Assembly (NCBI GenBank): GCA_029560585.1
Contig: JAKQKQ010000234.1
Coordinates: forward strand, 1 to 64,000
Reading direction: 5' to 3'
Length of the DNA: 64,000 bases
Origin: Verrucomicrobiota bacterium
GTDB lineage: Bacteria > Verrucomicrobiota > Verrucomicrobiia > JADLBR01
The position numbers and the translations under genes are program-made. This document shows positions 26,224-35,414 of this stretch, in pieces (the stretch's first letter is position 1; every line of letters begins with the position of its first letter). The notes below the pieces were generated by a model. It made no database searches, was not told the DNA's origin, and saw nothing but the letters and a program-made list of their open reading frames with translations.

Positions 26224-27096
26224 TTACAGCATGAGCGCGGCGAGGTTGGTGGCGATCCTGGCGGAGACCTCGGGGGTGAACGCGGCCGGCGAGACGCTTT
26301 CGGCGGCGGGTTGAAGGATCGCGATGGCGACCGTCCCAGGCCGCGCACCACCGGCGCGGGCCCATTCGCCGGCGGACTCGCATGAGACGGTGCCGGGCTG
26401 GAGTTTTCGGTCGGTCAATTGGAGGATGAGCAACCTTTCGCAGTGGGGGATCTCATCAATGGCCGCGCGGAACTGGTCGCCCCGATTACCGAGCGAGACC
26501 TCGACCGGATAGCCGGCCGACAGCAGGCCCTCGACGAGTTTGCGACCGGCACCCGAGTCTCTGCGCAGGATGCCCGAGGTGATGAGCGTGACCCGTTCGC
26601 CGCGCCGATTGGTCAGCCGGATTCGCTCAATGGCGCTGAGGTCGTCGGCACGCGCGAGTGTCCCGGGTTGCACGCGGGCCCAGGCCGTGCGGCGGGAGCT
26701 GCTGACTGCGTGCCCGACCGCGGTGCGGATCTCGTCCGGGCGAAAGGGCTTCGCGAGATAATCGGCGATCCCCAGCCGCCGTGCGGCGGCTTCGGCACGC
26801 TTATCGGAGTGGCCGCTGATAGCGATCACGGGCGGGGCGCCGAGGGGGAGGCGACGGCTGGCGCGGTTCAGGCGATCGAGGAAGGCGACGCCATCGAGCG
26901 CGGGCATTTTGATGTCGAGCACGATCGCGTCATACTTTGTGCTGAGCGCGCGCGAGAGGCCGTCGTGCGAGTCGGTCGTCGTCTCGACGACATAGCCGTG
27001 CGGGGCGAAGATGCGCTCGCAGCTCTCGCAGATGATGGGCTCGTCATCCACGACGAGCAGGCGGGGTTTGGATTCTGTTGATGTCACGGTGTCCAT
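26224..27096 (-). CDS. Response regulator with degenerate hydrogenase-maturation-protease-like output domain
   Basis: 290 residues. The receiver has Asp17/Asp18, phospho-acceptor Asp61 in VLDIKMPALDG, and the Lys of LAKPF near 117. The C-terminal domain (about 168-290) follows the HycI/HybD pattern: ILRRDSGAG at 177-185 for GNxLxxDDGxG, RLLILQLTD..QPGTV at 223-238 for the VDA...PG segment, and AILQPAAE near 265 for the IQP segment with the final helix. The three metal ligands of HycI appear replaced or missing, so a sensing or binding role is inferred, not proteolysis. A sigma-54 promoter lies 55 bp upstream. Confidence 0.6.
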   Translation of the reverse strand: MDTVTSTESKPRLLVVDDEPIICESCERIFAPHGYVVETTTDSHDGLSRALSTKYDAIVLDIKMPALDGVAFLDRLNRASRRLPLGAPPVIAISGHSDKRAEAAARRLGIADYLAKPFRPDEIRTAVGHAVSSSRRTAWARVQPGTLARADDLSAIERIRLTNRRGERVTLITSGILRRDSGAGRKLVEGLLSAGYPVEVSLGNRGDQFRAAIDEIPHCERLLILQLTDRKLQPGTVSCESAGEWARAGGARPGTVAIAILQPAAESVSPAAFTPEVSARIATNLAALML

Positions 27097-27150
27097 GTGT
27101 TTTGTCTCCTGTTGTGCCAGACCCGCATATCGGGGCCGACGTATCCCCTA

Positions 27151-27167
27151 AGCAGATGGCGTGCCAA
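27151..27167 (-). promoter_or_regulatory. Sigma-54 (-24/-12) promoter
   Basis: On the minus strand the bases read TTGGCACGCCATCTGCT, with GG and GC separated by exactly 10 bases, matching the sigma-54 consensus TTGGCACG-N4-TTGC except for one base at -12. It points at the response regulator gene starting at 27096, giving a leader of about 45 bases. The neighbouring NtrC-family activator is the natural candidate regulator. Confidence 0.7.
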
Positions 27168-27336
27168 ATGCGGCGCTGCGGCGCGGTTTGTTTAACCCGC
27201 TGCGACTGCGGCAGTAGCGGACGGGCATTCCGGTGTTCCACATCCGAAGAGCCCGGATGGATGTCGTGATGCGGGTGACAGTGTATGGCGGATTATGCCG
27301 ATTGAGTCGAACTGGAGGCCCCGGCCTAGGGGGGGC

Positions 27337-28775
27337 TCAGGGCTCGGCGTGTCCGCGGAGGCCGTGTTTCTGGAGGAGGGCGTGGAGCTGGGTGCGCTGG
27401 ATTCCGACCATCTCTGCGGCGCGGCTGACGTTGTCGCCCGAGCGCTCGAGGGTCTCGACGAGGAATCGGCGCTCGAGGTCCTGGACTGCCTCATTGCGGA
27501 GGCGCCGCTTGAGGTCGCGGAACGCCTGCCAGCTCTGTGGCAGCGAGCCGACGACCGGCGCGATGCGCACGCCGAGGAGTTCCTGTGGCACGTCGCCGAC
27601 ATCGAGGAGATCGCCCGTGCCGAGCACGGCCATGCGCTCGACGATGTTCTTGAGTTCCCGGACATTGCCCGGCCAGGGGTGGCTGTCGAGAAGGCGCATG
27701 GCTTCGGGGCTGAACCCGCGAGCGCGGATTTCGGGGTGATCCTTTCGGAGACGTTCGAGAAAGGCGAGGGCGAGCAGTGGGACGTCGCCATGGCGATCAC
27801 GCAGTGGTGGGAGGCGCACGGGGAGGACGTTGAGGCGATAGAAGAGGTCCTCCCGGAATTGGTTCTTGGCGACGAGTTCGGCGAGGTCGCGGTTGGTGGC
27901 CGCGACCAGGCGGATGTCTATGTCCTCCTCGTCCGTGGCTCCGACCTTGCGGACGCGCCGGGTCTCGAGGACGCGGAGGAGTTTCGCCTGGGTTTCGAGG
28001 GAGACATTGGCGATCTCGTCAAGGAAGAGCGTGCCGCCGGAGGCCGCCTCGAGCAGGCCGATGCGCGTGGCCGTGGCCCCCGTGAAGGCGCCCTTGACGT
28101 GGCCGAAGAGTTCGCTTTCGAGGAGGGATGGGCTGAGCGTGCCGCAGTCGCAGGCGAGGTATGGGTGCTCGCGTCGGGGGCTGAGGCGGTGCACGGCGCG
28201 AGCGACGAGTTCTTTTCCGGTGACGCTCTCACCGGTGATGAGGACGGTGCCCGGAGTGGGGGCAACGCGGCGAAGGATCGTGAACACCCGCTGCATCGCG
28301 CGGCTTTCGCCGATGATCCCCTCCAGGCCGCGGTGCGCTTCGAGCTCGCGGCGGAGGGCGGCATTTTCGCTGATGAGCGCCGAGTGTTCGGCGACCTTGC
28401 GGACGACCAGTCGCAGTTCGTCGGGCGAAAACGGCTTGCAGAGATAGTCGGTTGCGCCGGCCTTCATGGCATCGACGGCCATCTCGACGGTGGCGTGTCC
28501 CGTGATTATGATCACCTCGGAGCGGACGTTGGCCGCGCGGATCTGGCGGAGCATCTCGATGCCGTTGGCCTGTGGCATGACGACATCGAGCAGGATGATG
28601 TCGTATTGGTCTCCCAGGGCGGCCCGATGCCGAGGCGGGGATCCTGAAATATATCGACATGGCAATCGCCGGAGGCGAGCGCCCGCCGGCAGCTCATGCC
28701 GACGACCGCCTCGTCGTCGATGACGAGGACGCGCCCGATGCCCGGTGGCGTTGGGGGTGTTTTGTTTTCGTTCAT
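27337..28775 (-). CDS. NtrC-family sigma-54 response regulator, frameshifted in the receiver domain
   Basis: The N-terminal receiver starts with ATG at 28775 (RVLVIDDEAVVG), overlapping the kinase TGA by 4 bp. Near 28623-28625 the frame changes: the phosphorylation segment DIILLDVVMP and everything after are in another frame. The span of 1439 bases plus one missing base gives 480 codons, so a single G lost from a GGG run explains it. Downstream are an AAA+ domain with Walker A GESVTGKE, GAFTGA (sigma-54 contact) and R-finger regions, then a Fis-type HTH (NVSRAAEMVGIQRTQL). It is a sequencing error or a recent mutation. Confidence 0.85.
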
Positions 28776-30691
28776 GGGACGGGGGTTGCGGCGGACTCGG
28801 GCCGGTCGGGGAAGGTGATGGCAAACGTGCTGCCCTTGCCTGGCTCGGAATCGACGTCGAAGGTGCCGCCGTGTTTCTGGACAATGCCGTAGCTGATGCT
28901 GAGGCCGAGGCCGGTGCCTTTGCCGACGGCTTTGGTCGTAAAGAAGGGTTCAAAAATGCGCTCGATGTCAGAGCGGTGGATGCCGTGGCCCGTGTCCTGG
29001 ACCTCGAGGCGGACGCCGCCGTCGTGAATGGCCGTGCGGATGGTCAGGCGGCCGGCGCCAGACATCGCCTCGCAGGCGTTGAAGCAGAGGTTGAGCAGGA
29101 CCTGTTGTATCTGTGACCGGTCGCCGTTGAGCGTGAGGGGATCCTCGGCGGAATCATGTTGGATATCGATGGCGTCAAACTCCCGCTGGCTGCGCACGAG
29201 CTTGAGCGTATGGCGCACCATGTCGTTGACATCGAACGGTGCCTTGTGCATGGGGCGACGCCGGGCGAAGTCCAGGAGGCCCCGGACGATTTCGCGGACT
29301 CGCTCGGTCTCGTGGATGATGATGTCGATGTCGTGGCGCTCTTTTTCGCCCAGTGCGCCCTCCTCGCGAAGGAGGTGGGCGAAGGAGAGAACACCGGTGA
29401 GGGGATTGTTGATCTCGTGGGCGACGCCGGCGGCGAGGCGGCCGACGGAGGCGAGTTTCTCGCTCTCTGAGATGGTCTTGTGCGCGTATTCCTTGAGCTG
29501 GCGCTCTCGGTCGGCGACGGCATCGACCATTGCGTCGATAGCCTGGCAGACGAGGCCCATTTCGCCCGGCGGGCGAGAGTCGGTGCGCGCGGTGAGGTCG
29601 CCACTGATGATGCGGCGGCACATGCTCATGATGCGATCGACGGGTCCGAGGAGGCGGCGGATCACAAACAGGATAAGCATGAGGCTGGCCGCGGTGGTGA
29701 GGCCGAGGGTTATGAGGATGACCTGCGTGCTGATGTCCAGCGATCTGCGGAAGGCCCTTTCGAGCAATCCGACGTAGAGGGCGCCGATGACACGGTTGTC
29801 GGGATCGCGAATGGGCTCATAGGCGGTGATGTACCAGTCGTTGACGACGTAGGCGCGGTCTGCCCATGGCTGGCCATTCTCGATGACGCGCTGGCGGACC
29901 TCGGCGCTCAAACGGGTGCCGGTGGCGCGGCGGCCGTCGGCGGTGCGGACGTTGGTGGCGATGCGGATGTCACCGAGGAACAGGGTGGTCGTGCCGATCT
30001 CGCGATGTTCGAAGGATTCACCCTGGAAGACATCGTCCTTGATGAGATCGACCAGCTCGTCGTGGTCATTGAGCAGGGTGGCGCCGAAGAGGACGCCCAC
30101 GACCCTGTTGTCGAGGCGGATTGGAATCGCGGTGGCGATGAACATGCCATCGCGCAGGAGCTGGGTCGGGTGGGTGGAGCCATCCGGCTGGAGGGTCGTG
30201 ATGGTGGCGGCCTGGGCGAGCCGGGCGCTTTCCAGGGAGAGGTCGGCGGCCCCGATGACAATGGTGCCGGAGGTTGGGCGGCCTGACTCGAGGGCGCTGC
30301 GGACCAGGGGGCGATCGCGGAGGCTATCGCCGCGGACCGCTGGATTGTGTGCGCGATGGAGCACGACGCCCCTGGCATCCAAGAGTGCCAGGATGTCGAA
30401 TTCGCCATCGAGGGGCATGGAGCGAAATATCTGCGCCGCGAGCTGGGGCTGGTCGTCGCGGAGGGCCTGCGCCAAGGGGGCGTCGAGGGCCGCTCCGCTG
30501 AGGAACTCCTGGCGATTGCGGATGGCGTCGGTGTAGACGCGACGGGCGGAGTTGAGATCCAGGCGGACGCGGGTCTGGACTTCGGCGGTGAAATCGCGCC
30601 GGAGCTGAAAGAGGGTGGCCAGGGCGATGATCGAGTTTGCGGCCAACAGAAGGCCGACGAACCAGAAGGTCAGTTTGGAGCGGGTCGTCAT
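28772..30691 (-). CDS. Membrane sensor histidine kinase with extracytoplasmic Cache domain and HAMP
   Basis: 639 residues: membrane helix at about 8-30, a Cache-type sensor at about 35-320 (FIATAIPIRLDNRVVGVLFGA, NDWYITAYEPIRD, VIGALYVGL), a second helix at 324-346 and HAMP to about 400. The H-box AAGVAHEINNPLTGV has His425, and the ATPase domain has LLNLCFNACEAM, DTGHGIH, FEPFFTTK and GTGLGLSI. It senses a small external ligand and phosphorylates the NtrC-type regulator whose start overlaps its stop. ATG at 30691 is preferred over an upstream start at 30742. Confidence 0.88.
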   Translation of the reverse strand: MTTRSKLTFWFVGLLLAANSIIALATLFQLRRDFTAEVQTRVRLDLNSARRVYTDAIRNRQEFLSGAALDAPLAQALRDDQPQLAAQIFRSMPLDGEFDILALLDARGVVLHRAHNPAVRGDSLRDRPLVRSALESGRPTSGTIVIGAADLSLESARLAQAATITTLQPDGSTHPTQLLRDGMFIATAIPIRLDNRVVGVLFGATLLNDHDELVDLIKDDVFQGESFEHREIGTTTLFLGDIRIATNVRTADGRRATGTRLSAEVRQRVIENGQPWADRAYVVNDWYITAYEPIRDPDNRVIGALYVGLLERAFRRSLDISTQVILITLGLTTAASLMLILFVIRRLLGPVDRIMSMCRRIISGDLTARTDSRPPGEMGLVCQAIDAMVDAVADRERQLKEYAHKTISESEKLASVGRLAAGVAHEINNPLTGVLSFAHLLREEGALGEKERHDIDIIIHETERVREIVRGLLDFARRRPMHKAPFDVNDMVRHTLKLVRSQREFDAIDIQHDSAEDPLTLNGDRSQIQQVLLNLCFNACEAMSGAGRLTIRTAIHDGGVRLEVQDTGHGIHRSDIERIFEPFFTTKAVGKGTGLGLSISYGIVQKHGGTFDVDSEPGKGSTFAITFPDRPESAATPVP

Positions 30692-30853
30692 TTCGTTGCA
30701 GGAGCTGCCACGGATCGTATATGTCGGTTGGGGCGGAAGCAATCGCGGTCGATCCGAGGCCCGACGCGAGGCATTCCCGATGCTGGAGACAGGCGGCGGG
30801 GAGGCCGACGGGGGCGGGCCACCGACCGCCCAGGGTCTTCGAGTGCTGTCGGA

Positions 30854-32107
30854 TCACCGGGCCCGGATGTCGAAGGCGCGGAGTTCCTGATTGCAGCGGA
30901 TGTATAGGCGGCCGCCGCAGACCACGGGGTGGGCGAGGTAGGAGTTGGCGGGACGTTTCCCGAGATCGAACTGACTAGCGATCTCAAACCCTGCCGGGGT
31001 GATGGCAACCAGAGACATGGTGCCCTGATGGTTCAGGCAGTAGAGCATCCCATCCGCGCAGGTTATCCCGACTTTTCCGAGGGTGTCATCGAGCTGGATC
31101 GTGCGCCCGGACAGGAAGTCGACGCAGTAGAATTTCTTTCCGCCCTGGCGGCAGCCGCTGCCGAAGAGCCTGCCCTGGATCAGGACTGCGCCGCCGTGGC
31201 AGTTATCGAGGTCTTCACGGGACCAAATCGGCGTCGCGGTGCATGCGGCATCGTCGATCTGGAACACCGTGCCGCCAGAGGAATGGCCGCAGGCGACGAA
31301 GACGCGCCCGTCGTGATACACGGGCGTGAGAGCGTTTTGAGGGGAGCGCGGAACGAAGGGCGCGGACCAGACGAGGCGGCCGTCGTCCAGGGCGATGCCG
31401 AGGACAGATTTTTGGGTCATGGTGACGAGTTGGCGGACGCCGTTATGCGTGACGATCGCCGGCGAGCAATAGGCGGCGGAATCCCCGATCTCGGTATTGC
31501 ACCAGATGGTTTCGCCGGTGCGTTTGTCCAGGGCGACTATGCGGCCCCCTGGCCCTCCCGGCATGCAGAAGACGCGATCACCATCGGCCACGACGTTTTC
31601 GGCGAGGCCCCATATGCCGAAGCTCGCCCCGAATCGCTCGACGAGGTCCACGGTCCAGATCTCGCGTCCCGTGAGGGCGTCGAAGGCCGCAAGCCGACCG
31701 TTGGGGTTCATGTGGTACAGGACGTTGTCGCTCCACGTGGGCGTGGCGCGAGAACCCGGGCAGGCCCCGCGCCAGGGTCGGCCGTTGGGCGCCTCCCACA
31801 CACGTCGTCCTCCCATGTCGAGGGCGATGAGTCTTTCGGCGTCGTCGAAGTCCCCGGCGGTGAAGATCATTCCGCCTGCGATCGTGACGCCGGAGTAGCC
31901 CCGGCCGCAGTGCGGGAAAGTCCATATGAGCGGTGGCCCGCCCTCGGGCCATCTCTTCAGGAGGTGCTGTTCGCCGGAGATGTTCGCGCGTCCGGGGCCA
32001 TGGAACTCGGGCCACGTCGGTTCGGCCGCGGGCATCACCGGAACCGTGAGGGTGATCGCAAGGCAGAAAGGTGCCAGTGTCGTGCGCATGTTGGAGTGGG
32101 GGTTCAT
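30854..32107 (-). CDS. Exported PQQ-like beta-propeller protein
   Basis: 417 residues with a signal peptide (cleavage near ...PVMPAAE). It begins WPEFHGPGRANISGE, the common opening of this group, followed by repeated blades such as GRLAAFDALTGREIWTVD and GRIVALDKRTGETIWCN. There is no sign of the catalytic residues of PQQ dehydrogenases, so a scaffold or binding role is more likely. Its ATG overlaps the TGA of the upstream VWA gene by 4 bp, indicating a two-gene unit. Confidence 0.78.
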   Translation of the reverse strand: MNPHSNMRTTLAPFCLAITLTVPVMPAAEPTWPEFHGPGRANISGEQHLLKRWPEGGPPLIWTFPHCGRGYSGVTIAGGMIFTAGDFDDAERLIALDMGGRRVWEAPNGRPWRGACPGSRATPTWSDNVLYHMNPNGRLAAFDALTGREIWTVDLVERFGASFGIWGLAENVVADGDRVFCMPGGPGGRIVALDKRTGETIWCNTEIGDSAAYCSPAIVTHNGVRQLVTMTQKSVLGIALDDGRLVWSAPFVPRSPQNALTPVYHDGRVFVACGHSSGGTVFQIDDAACTATPIWSREDLDNCHGGAVLIQGRLFGSGCRQGGKKFYCVDFLSGRTIQLDDTLGKVGITCADGMLYCLNHQGTMSLVAITPAGFEIASQFDLGKRPANSYLAHPVVCGGRLYIRCNQELRAFDIRAR

Positions 32108-33561
32108 TCGACGATCGGTTTGACCCGGGCCTTGGCCCGCTTGAAGTTGCCGTGAAATTTCCGCGCGAGCCTCTTCATGAACTCTTCCTCGTCGCGCTGG
32201 CAGACGAACGCGACGCAGTTGATGCGGGGCATGGGGCGGCCCTTGTCCTTGTAGAGCGCCTTGCCGATGCTTTCGATGTGGTCGAGGATATCTTCGTCGT
32301 CCCAGGGGGGTGGGCCGGGCGGCCCGGGCGGCCCGGGCGGGCCATTCGAGGGTTTGGCGGGCGGGCGCGGGCGGTTTTCGGCGATCTTCGGGGGCAGGCC
32401 GCGCTTCTGGCGCCGGGCATTCATCTCGGCCTGTTCCTTCTGGAACTCCGCGAGACGCTTGGCGTCGTCCTCGTTCGCCTCGCGGGCCTCGGCCGCGCGC
32501 TTCTCAGATCTCTCCAGCGCCTTGCCCTCGAGGCGCCTGATGATGCGGGGTCGGCCGTCGGATATAAGCATGACGACGTCCGCGTTTTGCTCGAAGGCGG
32601 CGGTGATGCCGAGGTCCATGCGGGTGGAGCCGCCGATGGCGGGAATGCCCTCCACGGTGGGCTCGTAGTTTCTGAGGACATTGGCGCTGCGGGCCTGGCT
32701 TTCTGCGATGCCGCGGAGGTAGGGCCCCAGGAAATCCCGTGCGCGGCGTTTGTTGACATCGGTTGCGAGGATCATCCTTTGCTCGAACAGATCGACCTGG
32801 TCGCCGAAGAGCACGAGGTTAAAGAACGTGCCGGGGCTGAGCAAGTCGACCATGTCTTCGATCTCTGCCTTGAGCTTCTCGAAACCGGCCTCGCCGCCCT
32901 TGTCGTCCTCTGCCATGCTGAGGGAGATATCGATCAGGAAGGCGATCCGCTCGCCTCGGTCGGTGATGCCGAAGAAGCGGACGGTGGATTCGCCAAGGCC
33001 GAGTCCCCCGGAGCCAACGCCCCCGCCGAAGCCGCGACCGGTTCCAGACTGGCCGAACGATCCAAGGCTGCCGAGGACCGGATCGGTCACGGGGGCGATT
33101 TCAGAGCGGACGTCGGGCAGCGAGAAACCGGAGACGCGCTGCGAGGTGAGGCGCGACTGAAGGTTGGGCCGCCCACTTCGCCGCTGCTGTTCCTGCACGT
33201 GGACGGTGTATTTGAGCTCTCGGGGATCGATGGTTTTTTGGATGGGGGGCGCGGCCTCGAGGAGGACCTCTCTGTGGAAGAAGTGGCGATAGACCACCCA
33301 CGAACCGAAGAACGTCACCGCGACGACATGGATGGCCGCGCTGACGAGAATCAGCGCCCAGAGGGTGCGATTGAGCCGCTTGACGAAGCGGGGAAACTGA
33401 TCCTCGTACGCGCGCAGGAGTTCCCGGATCGAGCGTTTCTTGCGCGGCGCGGACTTCCGCTTTCGGCGGAGGGATTTCACCCATTTTTTAGTGGGGGAGG
33501 GGGCGCCTTTCCGGGGGCCGGATTTCGGGTTGGCGTCTGTGGGCACCCTCCTCATGGGCAT
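32104..33561 (-). CDS. Membrane-anchored VWA-domain protein with collagen-like segment
   Basis: 485 residues. A very basic N-terminus of about 60 residues precedes a membrane helix at 67-90. A glycine-rich linker (about 160-190) and a VWA domain follow, with the MIDAS DISLS (Asp211, Ser213, Ser215), GSTRMD and LISDGRP. A charged coiled-coil-like part precedes a GPPGPPGPPGPP run near residue 410. Many planctomycete/verrucomicrobial proteins of this kind are uncharacterised. It is translationally coupled to the downstream propeller gene. Confidence 0.78.
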   Translation of the reverse strand: MPMRRVPTDANPKSGPRKGAPSPTKKWVKSLRRKRKSAPRKKRSIRELLRAYEDQFPRFVKRLNRTLWALILVSAAIHVVAVTFFGSWVVYRHFFHREVLLEAAPPIQKTIDPRELKYTVHVQEQQRRSGRPNLQSRLTSQRVSGFSLPDVRSEIAPVTDPVLGSLGSFGQSGTGRGFGGGVGSGGLGLGESTVRFFGITDRGERIAFLIDISLSMAEDDKGGEAGFEKLKAEIEDMVDLLSPGTFFNLVLFGDQVDLFEQRMILATDVNKRRARDFLGPYLRGIAESQARSANVLRNYEPTVEGIPAIGGSTRMDLGITAAFEQNADVVMLISDGRPRIIRRLEGKALERSEKRAAEAREANEDDAKRLAEFQKEQAEMNARRQKRGLPPKIAENRPRPPAKPSNGPPGPPGPPGPPPWDDEDILDHIESIGKALYKDKGRPMPRINCVAFVCQRDEEEFMKRLARKFHGNFKRAKARVKPIVE

Positions 33562-33678
33562 ATTAGGTCCACTGGTATTGGGTAGGGACAGGGCCCTGAC
33601 GTGTCGATGATGTTCGAGGGTCCCGCGAATATTGTTCCCAGGCAGCGGGCGGTCTGCTAATGGGGGTGACCCTCAGAC

Positions 33679-35403
33679 ATGGGCGCGGCAAAAATGATGC
33701 AGATACATCTCCAGTGGGTCGATTACACGGTGCTCGCTGTGTATTTCGCGTTCGTTCTTGGGATCGGATACGTGCTGCGGCGCGACGTGCGGGGGAGCAA
33801 GGACTTTTTCGAGTCGGGCCGCTCGTTGCCGGCGTGGGTGTGTGCGCTCGGGTTCATTGGCGCAAATCTCGGCGCGCAGGAGGTCATGGGGATGGCGGCC
33901 TCCGGGGCGAAGTACGGGATCATGACGAGCCACTTCTATTGGGTGGGGGCAATCCCGGCGATGGTCTTCGTGGCCGTGTTCATGATGCCATTCTACTATG
34001 GATCGAAGGCGCGGTCGGTGCCGGAATACCTGAAGCTCCGATTCGACGAGAAGACGCGCGGTTTCAACGCGCTGACGTTCGCGGCGATGACCGTGATGTC
34101 TTCGGGCATCTCGATGTATGCGCTGGCGAAGCTGCTGAGCGCGATCCTGGGGTGGAACTTTCACGTGTGCATCACGGCATCGGGCCTCATCGTGCTCTGC
34201 TACATTTTCATGGGGGGGCTGACCTCGGCGATCTACAATGAGGTGCTGCAGTTTTTCCTGATCGTGTTTGGGTTCCTGCCGCTCGTGCTGTTGGGCCTGC
34301 AGCAGGCGGGGGGCTGGGACGGGCTGGTGGCAAAGCTGGGGCCGGTCGCGACGAACGCGGGCTTCGCCAGCGGGGCGTGGACTCAGTCGTGGACACACAC
34401 CGGTTCGCCGGCCGCGAATCCGATGGGCGTCGAGTGGTTCGGCCTGGCGATGGGGCTGGGTTTTGTCCTTTCCTTTGGCTACTGGTGCACCGATTTCCTG
34501 GTCGTGCAGCGGGCGATGGCCGCGCGCGACATGAACGCGGCGCGCAGGACCCCGGTTATTGCGGCGATCCCGAAGATGCTGTTTCCGGGCCTTGTGATCG
34601 TGCCGGGGATGATCGCCATTGCCCTGCACCAGAGCGGCGGTGGTTTCCAGCTGCCCGCCAAGGGCAACAGCCTTGACTATGACATGGTGATGCCCTCGAT
34701 GCTGGCACACTACTTTCCGACCGGGATGCTCGGGCTTGGCCTGACGGCGCTGATGGCTTCCTTCATGTCGGGCATGGCGGGCAACGTGACGGCCTTCAAC
34801 ACGGTGTGGACCTACGATATCTACCAGGGTTACATCAAGCGCGATGGCACCGACGCCCACTATCTTGCGGTGGGGCGATGGACGACGGTGGTGGGTATCC
34901 TGGCGAGCATGGCGGCGGCGTACGCGGCGGCGCAGTTCAACAACATCATGGACATCCTCCAGCTCGTGTTCGCGTTCGTGAACGCGCCGTTGTTCGCGAC
35001 CTTCCTGCTGGGGATGTTCTGGCGGCGGGCCACCGGCCACGGTGCGTTCTTTGGACTCATCTGCGGCACGCTGGCGGCGGCGCTGCATCACGGCCTCACG
35101 TTGCCAGTGGGCGCTGCCGCCGGGATCAAGGGCGGCTGGCTGGGCGCGACGCTGGACTTTTACCCGAGCGAGATGGCGCAGAATTTTTGGACGGCCATCT
35201 ACGCGTGGACCGTGTGTTTCGTGGCCACGATCCTGATATCGCTCGTGACGCGGAGGAACAAGACCGACGAAGAGCTGCGTGGGCTCGTGTACGCGCTGAC
35301 GCCGCGGATCAAGGGCGATGCGGTGGCGTGGTACAAGCGCCCGGCGGTCCTTGGGGCGGTTGTGCTCGTCGCGAGCGCCGTGTTGAACTGGCTATTCTGG
35401 TGA
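33679..35403 (+). CDS. Sodium/solute symporter (SSS family)
   Basis: 574 residues with about 13-14 transmembrane helices. SSS features include YVLRRDVRGSKDFFESGRSLPAW after helix 1, GANLGAQEVMGMAASGAKYG in helix 2, TAMASFMSG-like LTALMASFMSGMAGNVTAFNTVW, and WRRATGHGAFFGL. Members use the Na+ gradient to import sugars, amino acids or acids; the SGLT-like pattern and the surroundings favour a sugar or sugar acid. A small membrane gene follows after 11 bp. A nearby second ATG at 33694 is possible. Confidence 0.9.
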   Translation: MGAAKMMQIHLQWVDYTVLAVYFAFVLGIGYVLRRDVRGSKDFFESGRSLPAWVCALGFIGANLGAQEVMGMAASGAKYGIMTSHFYWVGAIPAMVFVAVFMMPFYYGSKARSVPEYLKLRFDEKTRGFNALTFAAMTVMSSGISMYALAKLLSAILGWNFHVCITASGLIVLCYIFMGGLTSAIYNEVLQFFLIVFGFLPLVLLGLQQAGGWDGLVAKLGPVATNAGFASGAWTQSWTHTGSPAANPMGVEWFGLAMGLGFVLSFGYWCTDFLVVQRAMAARDMNAARRTPVIAAIPKMLFPGLVIVPGMIAIALHQSGGGFQLPAKGNSLDYDMVMPSMLAHYFPTGMLGLGLTALMASFMSGMAGNVTAFNTVWTYDIYQGYIKRDGTDAHYLAVGRWTTVVGILASMAAAYAAAQFNNIMDILQLVFAFVNAPLFATFLLGMFWRRATGHGAFFGLICGTLAAALHHGLTLPVGAAAGIKGGWLGATLDFYPSEMAQNFWTAIYAWTVCFVATILISLVTRRNKTDEELRGLVYALTPRIKGDAVAWYKRPAVLGAVVLVASAVLNWLFW

Positions 35404-35414
35404 ATGGAGGCGGC

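Noticed and set aside
32310-32345. GGCCCGGGC-type tandem repeat taken as a possible regulatory microsatellite
   Set aside because: It is the codon-level repeat that encodes the GPPGPPGPP run inside the VWA gene.
33673-35091. Reverse open frame of 472 codons opposite the SSS carrier
   Set aside because: The forward frame is a clear SSS symporter; the reverse product is His/Arg-rich with no recognisable domain.
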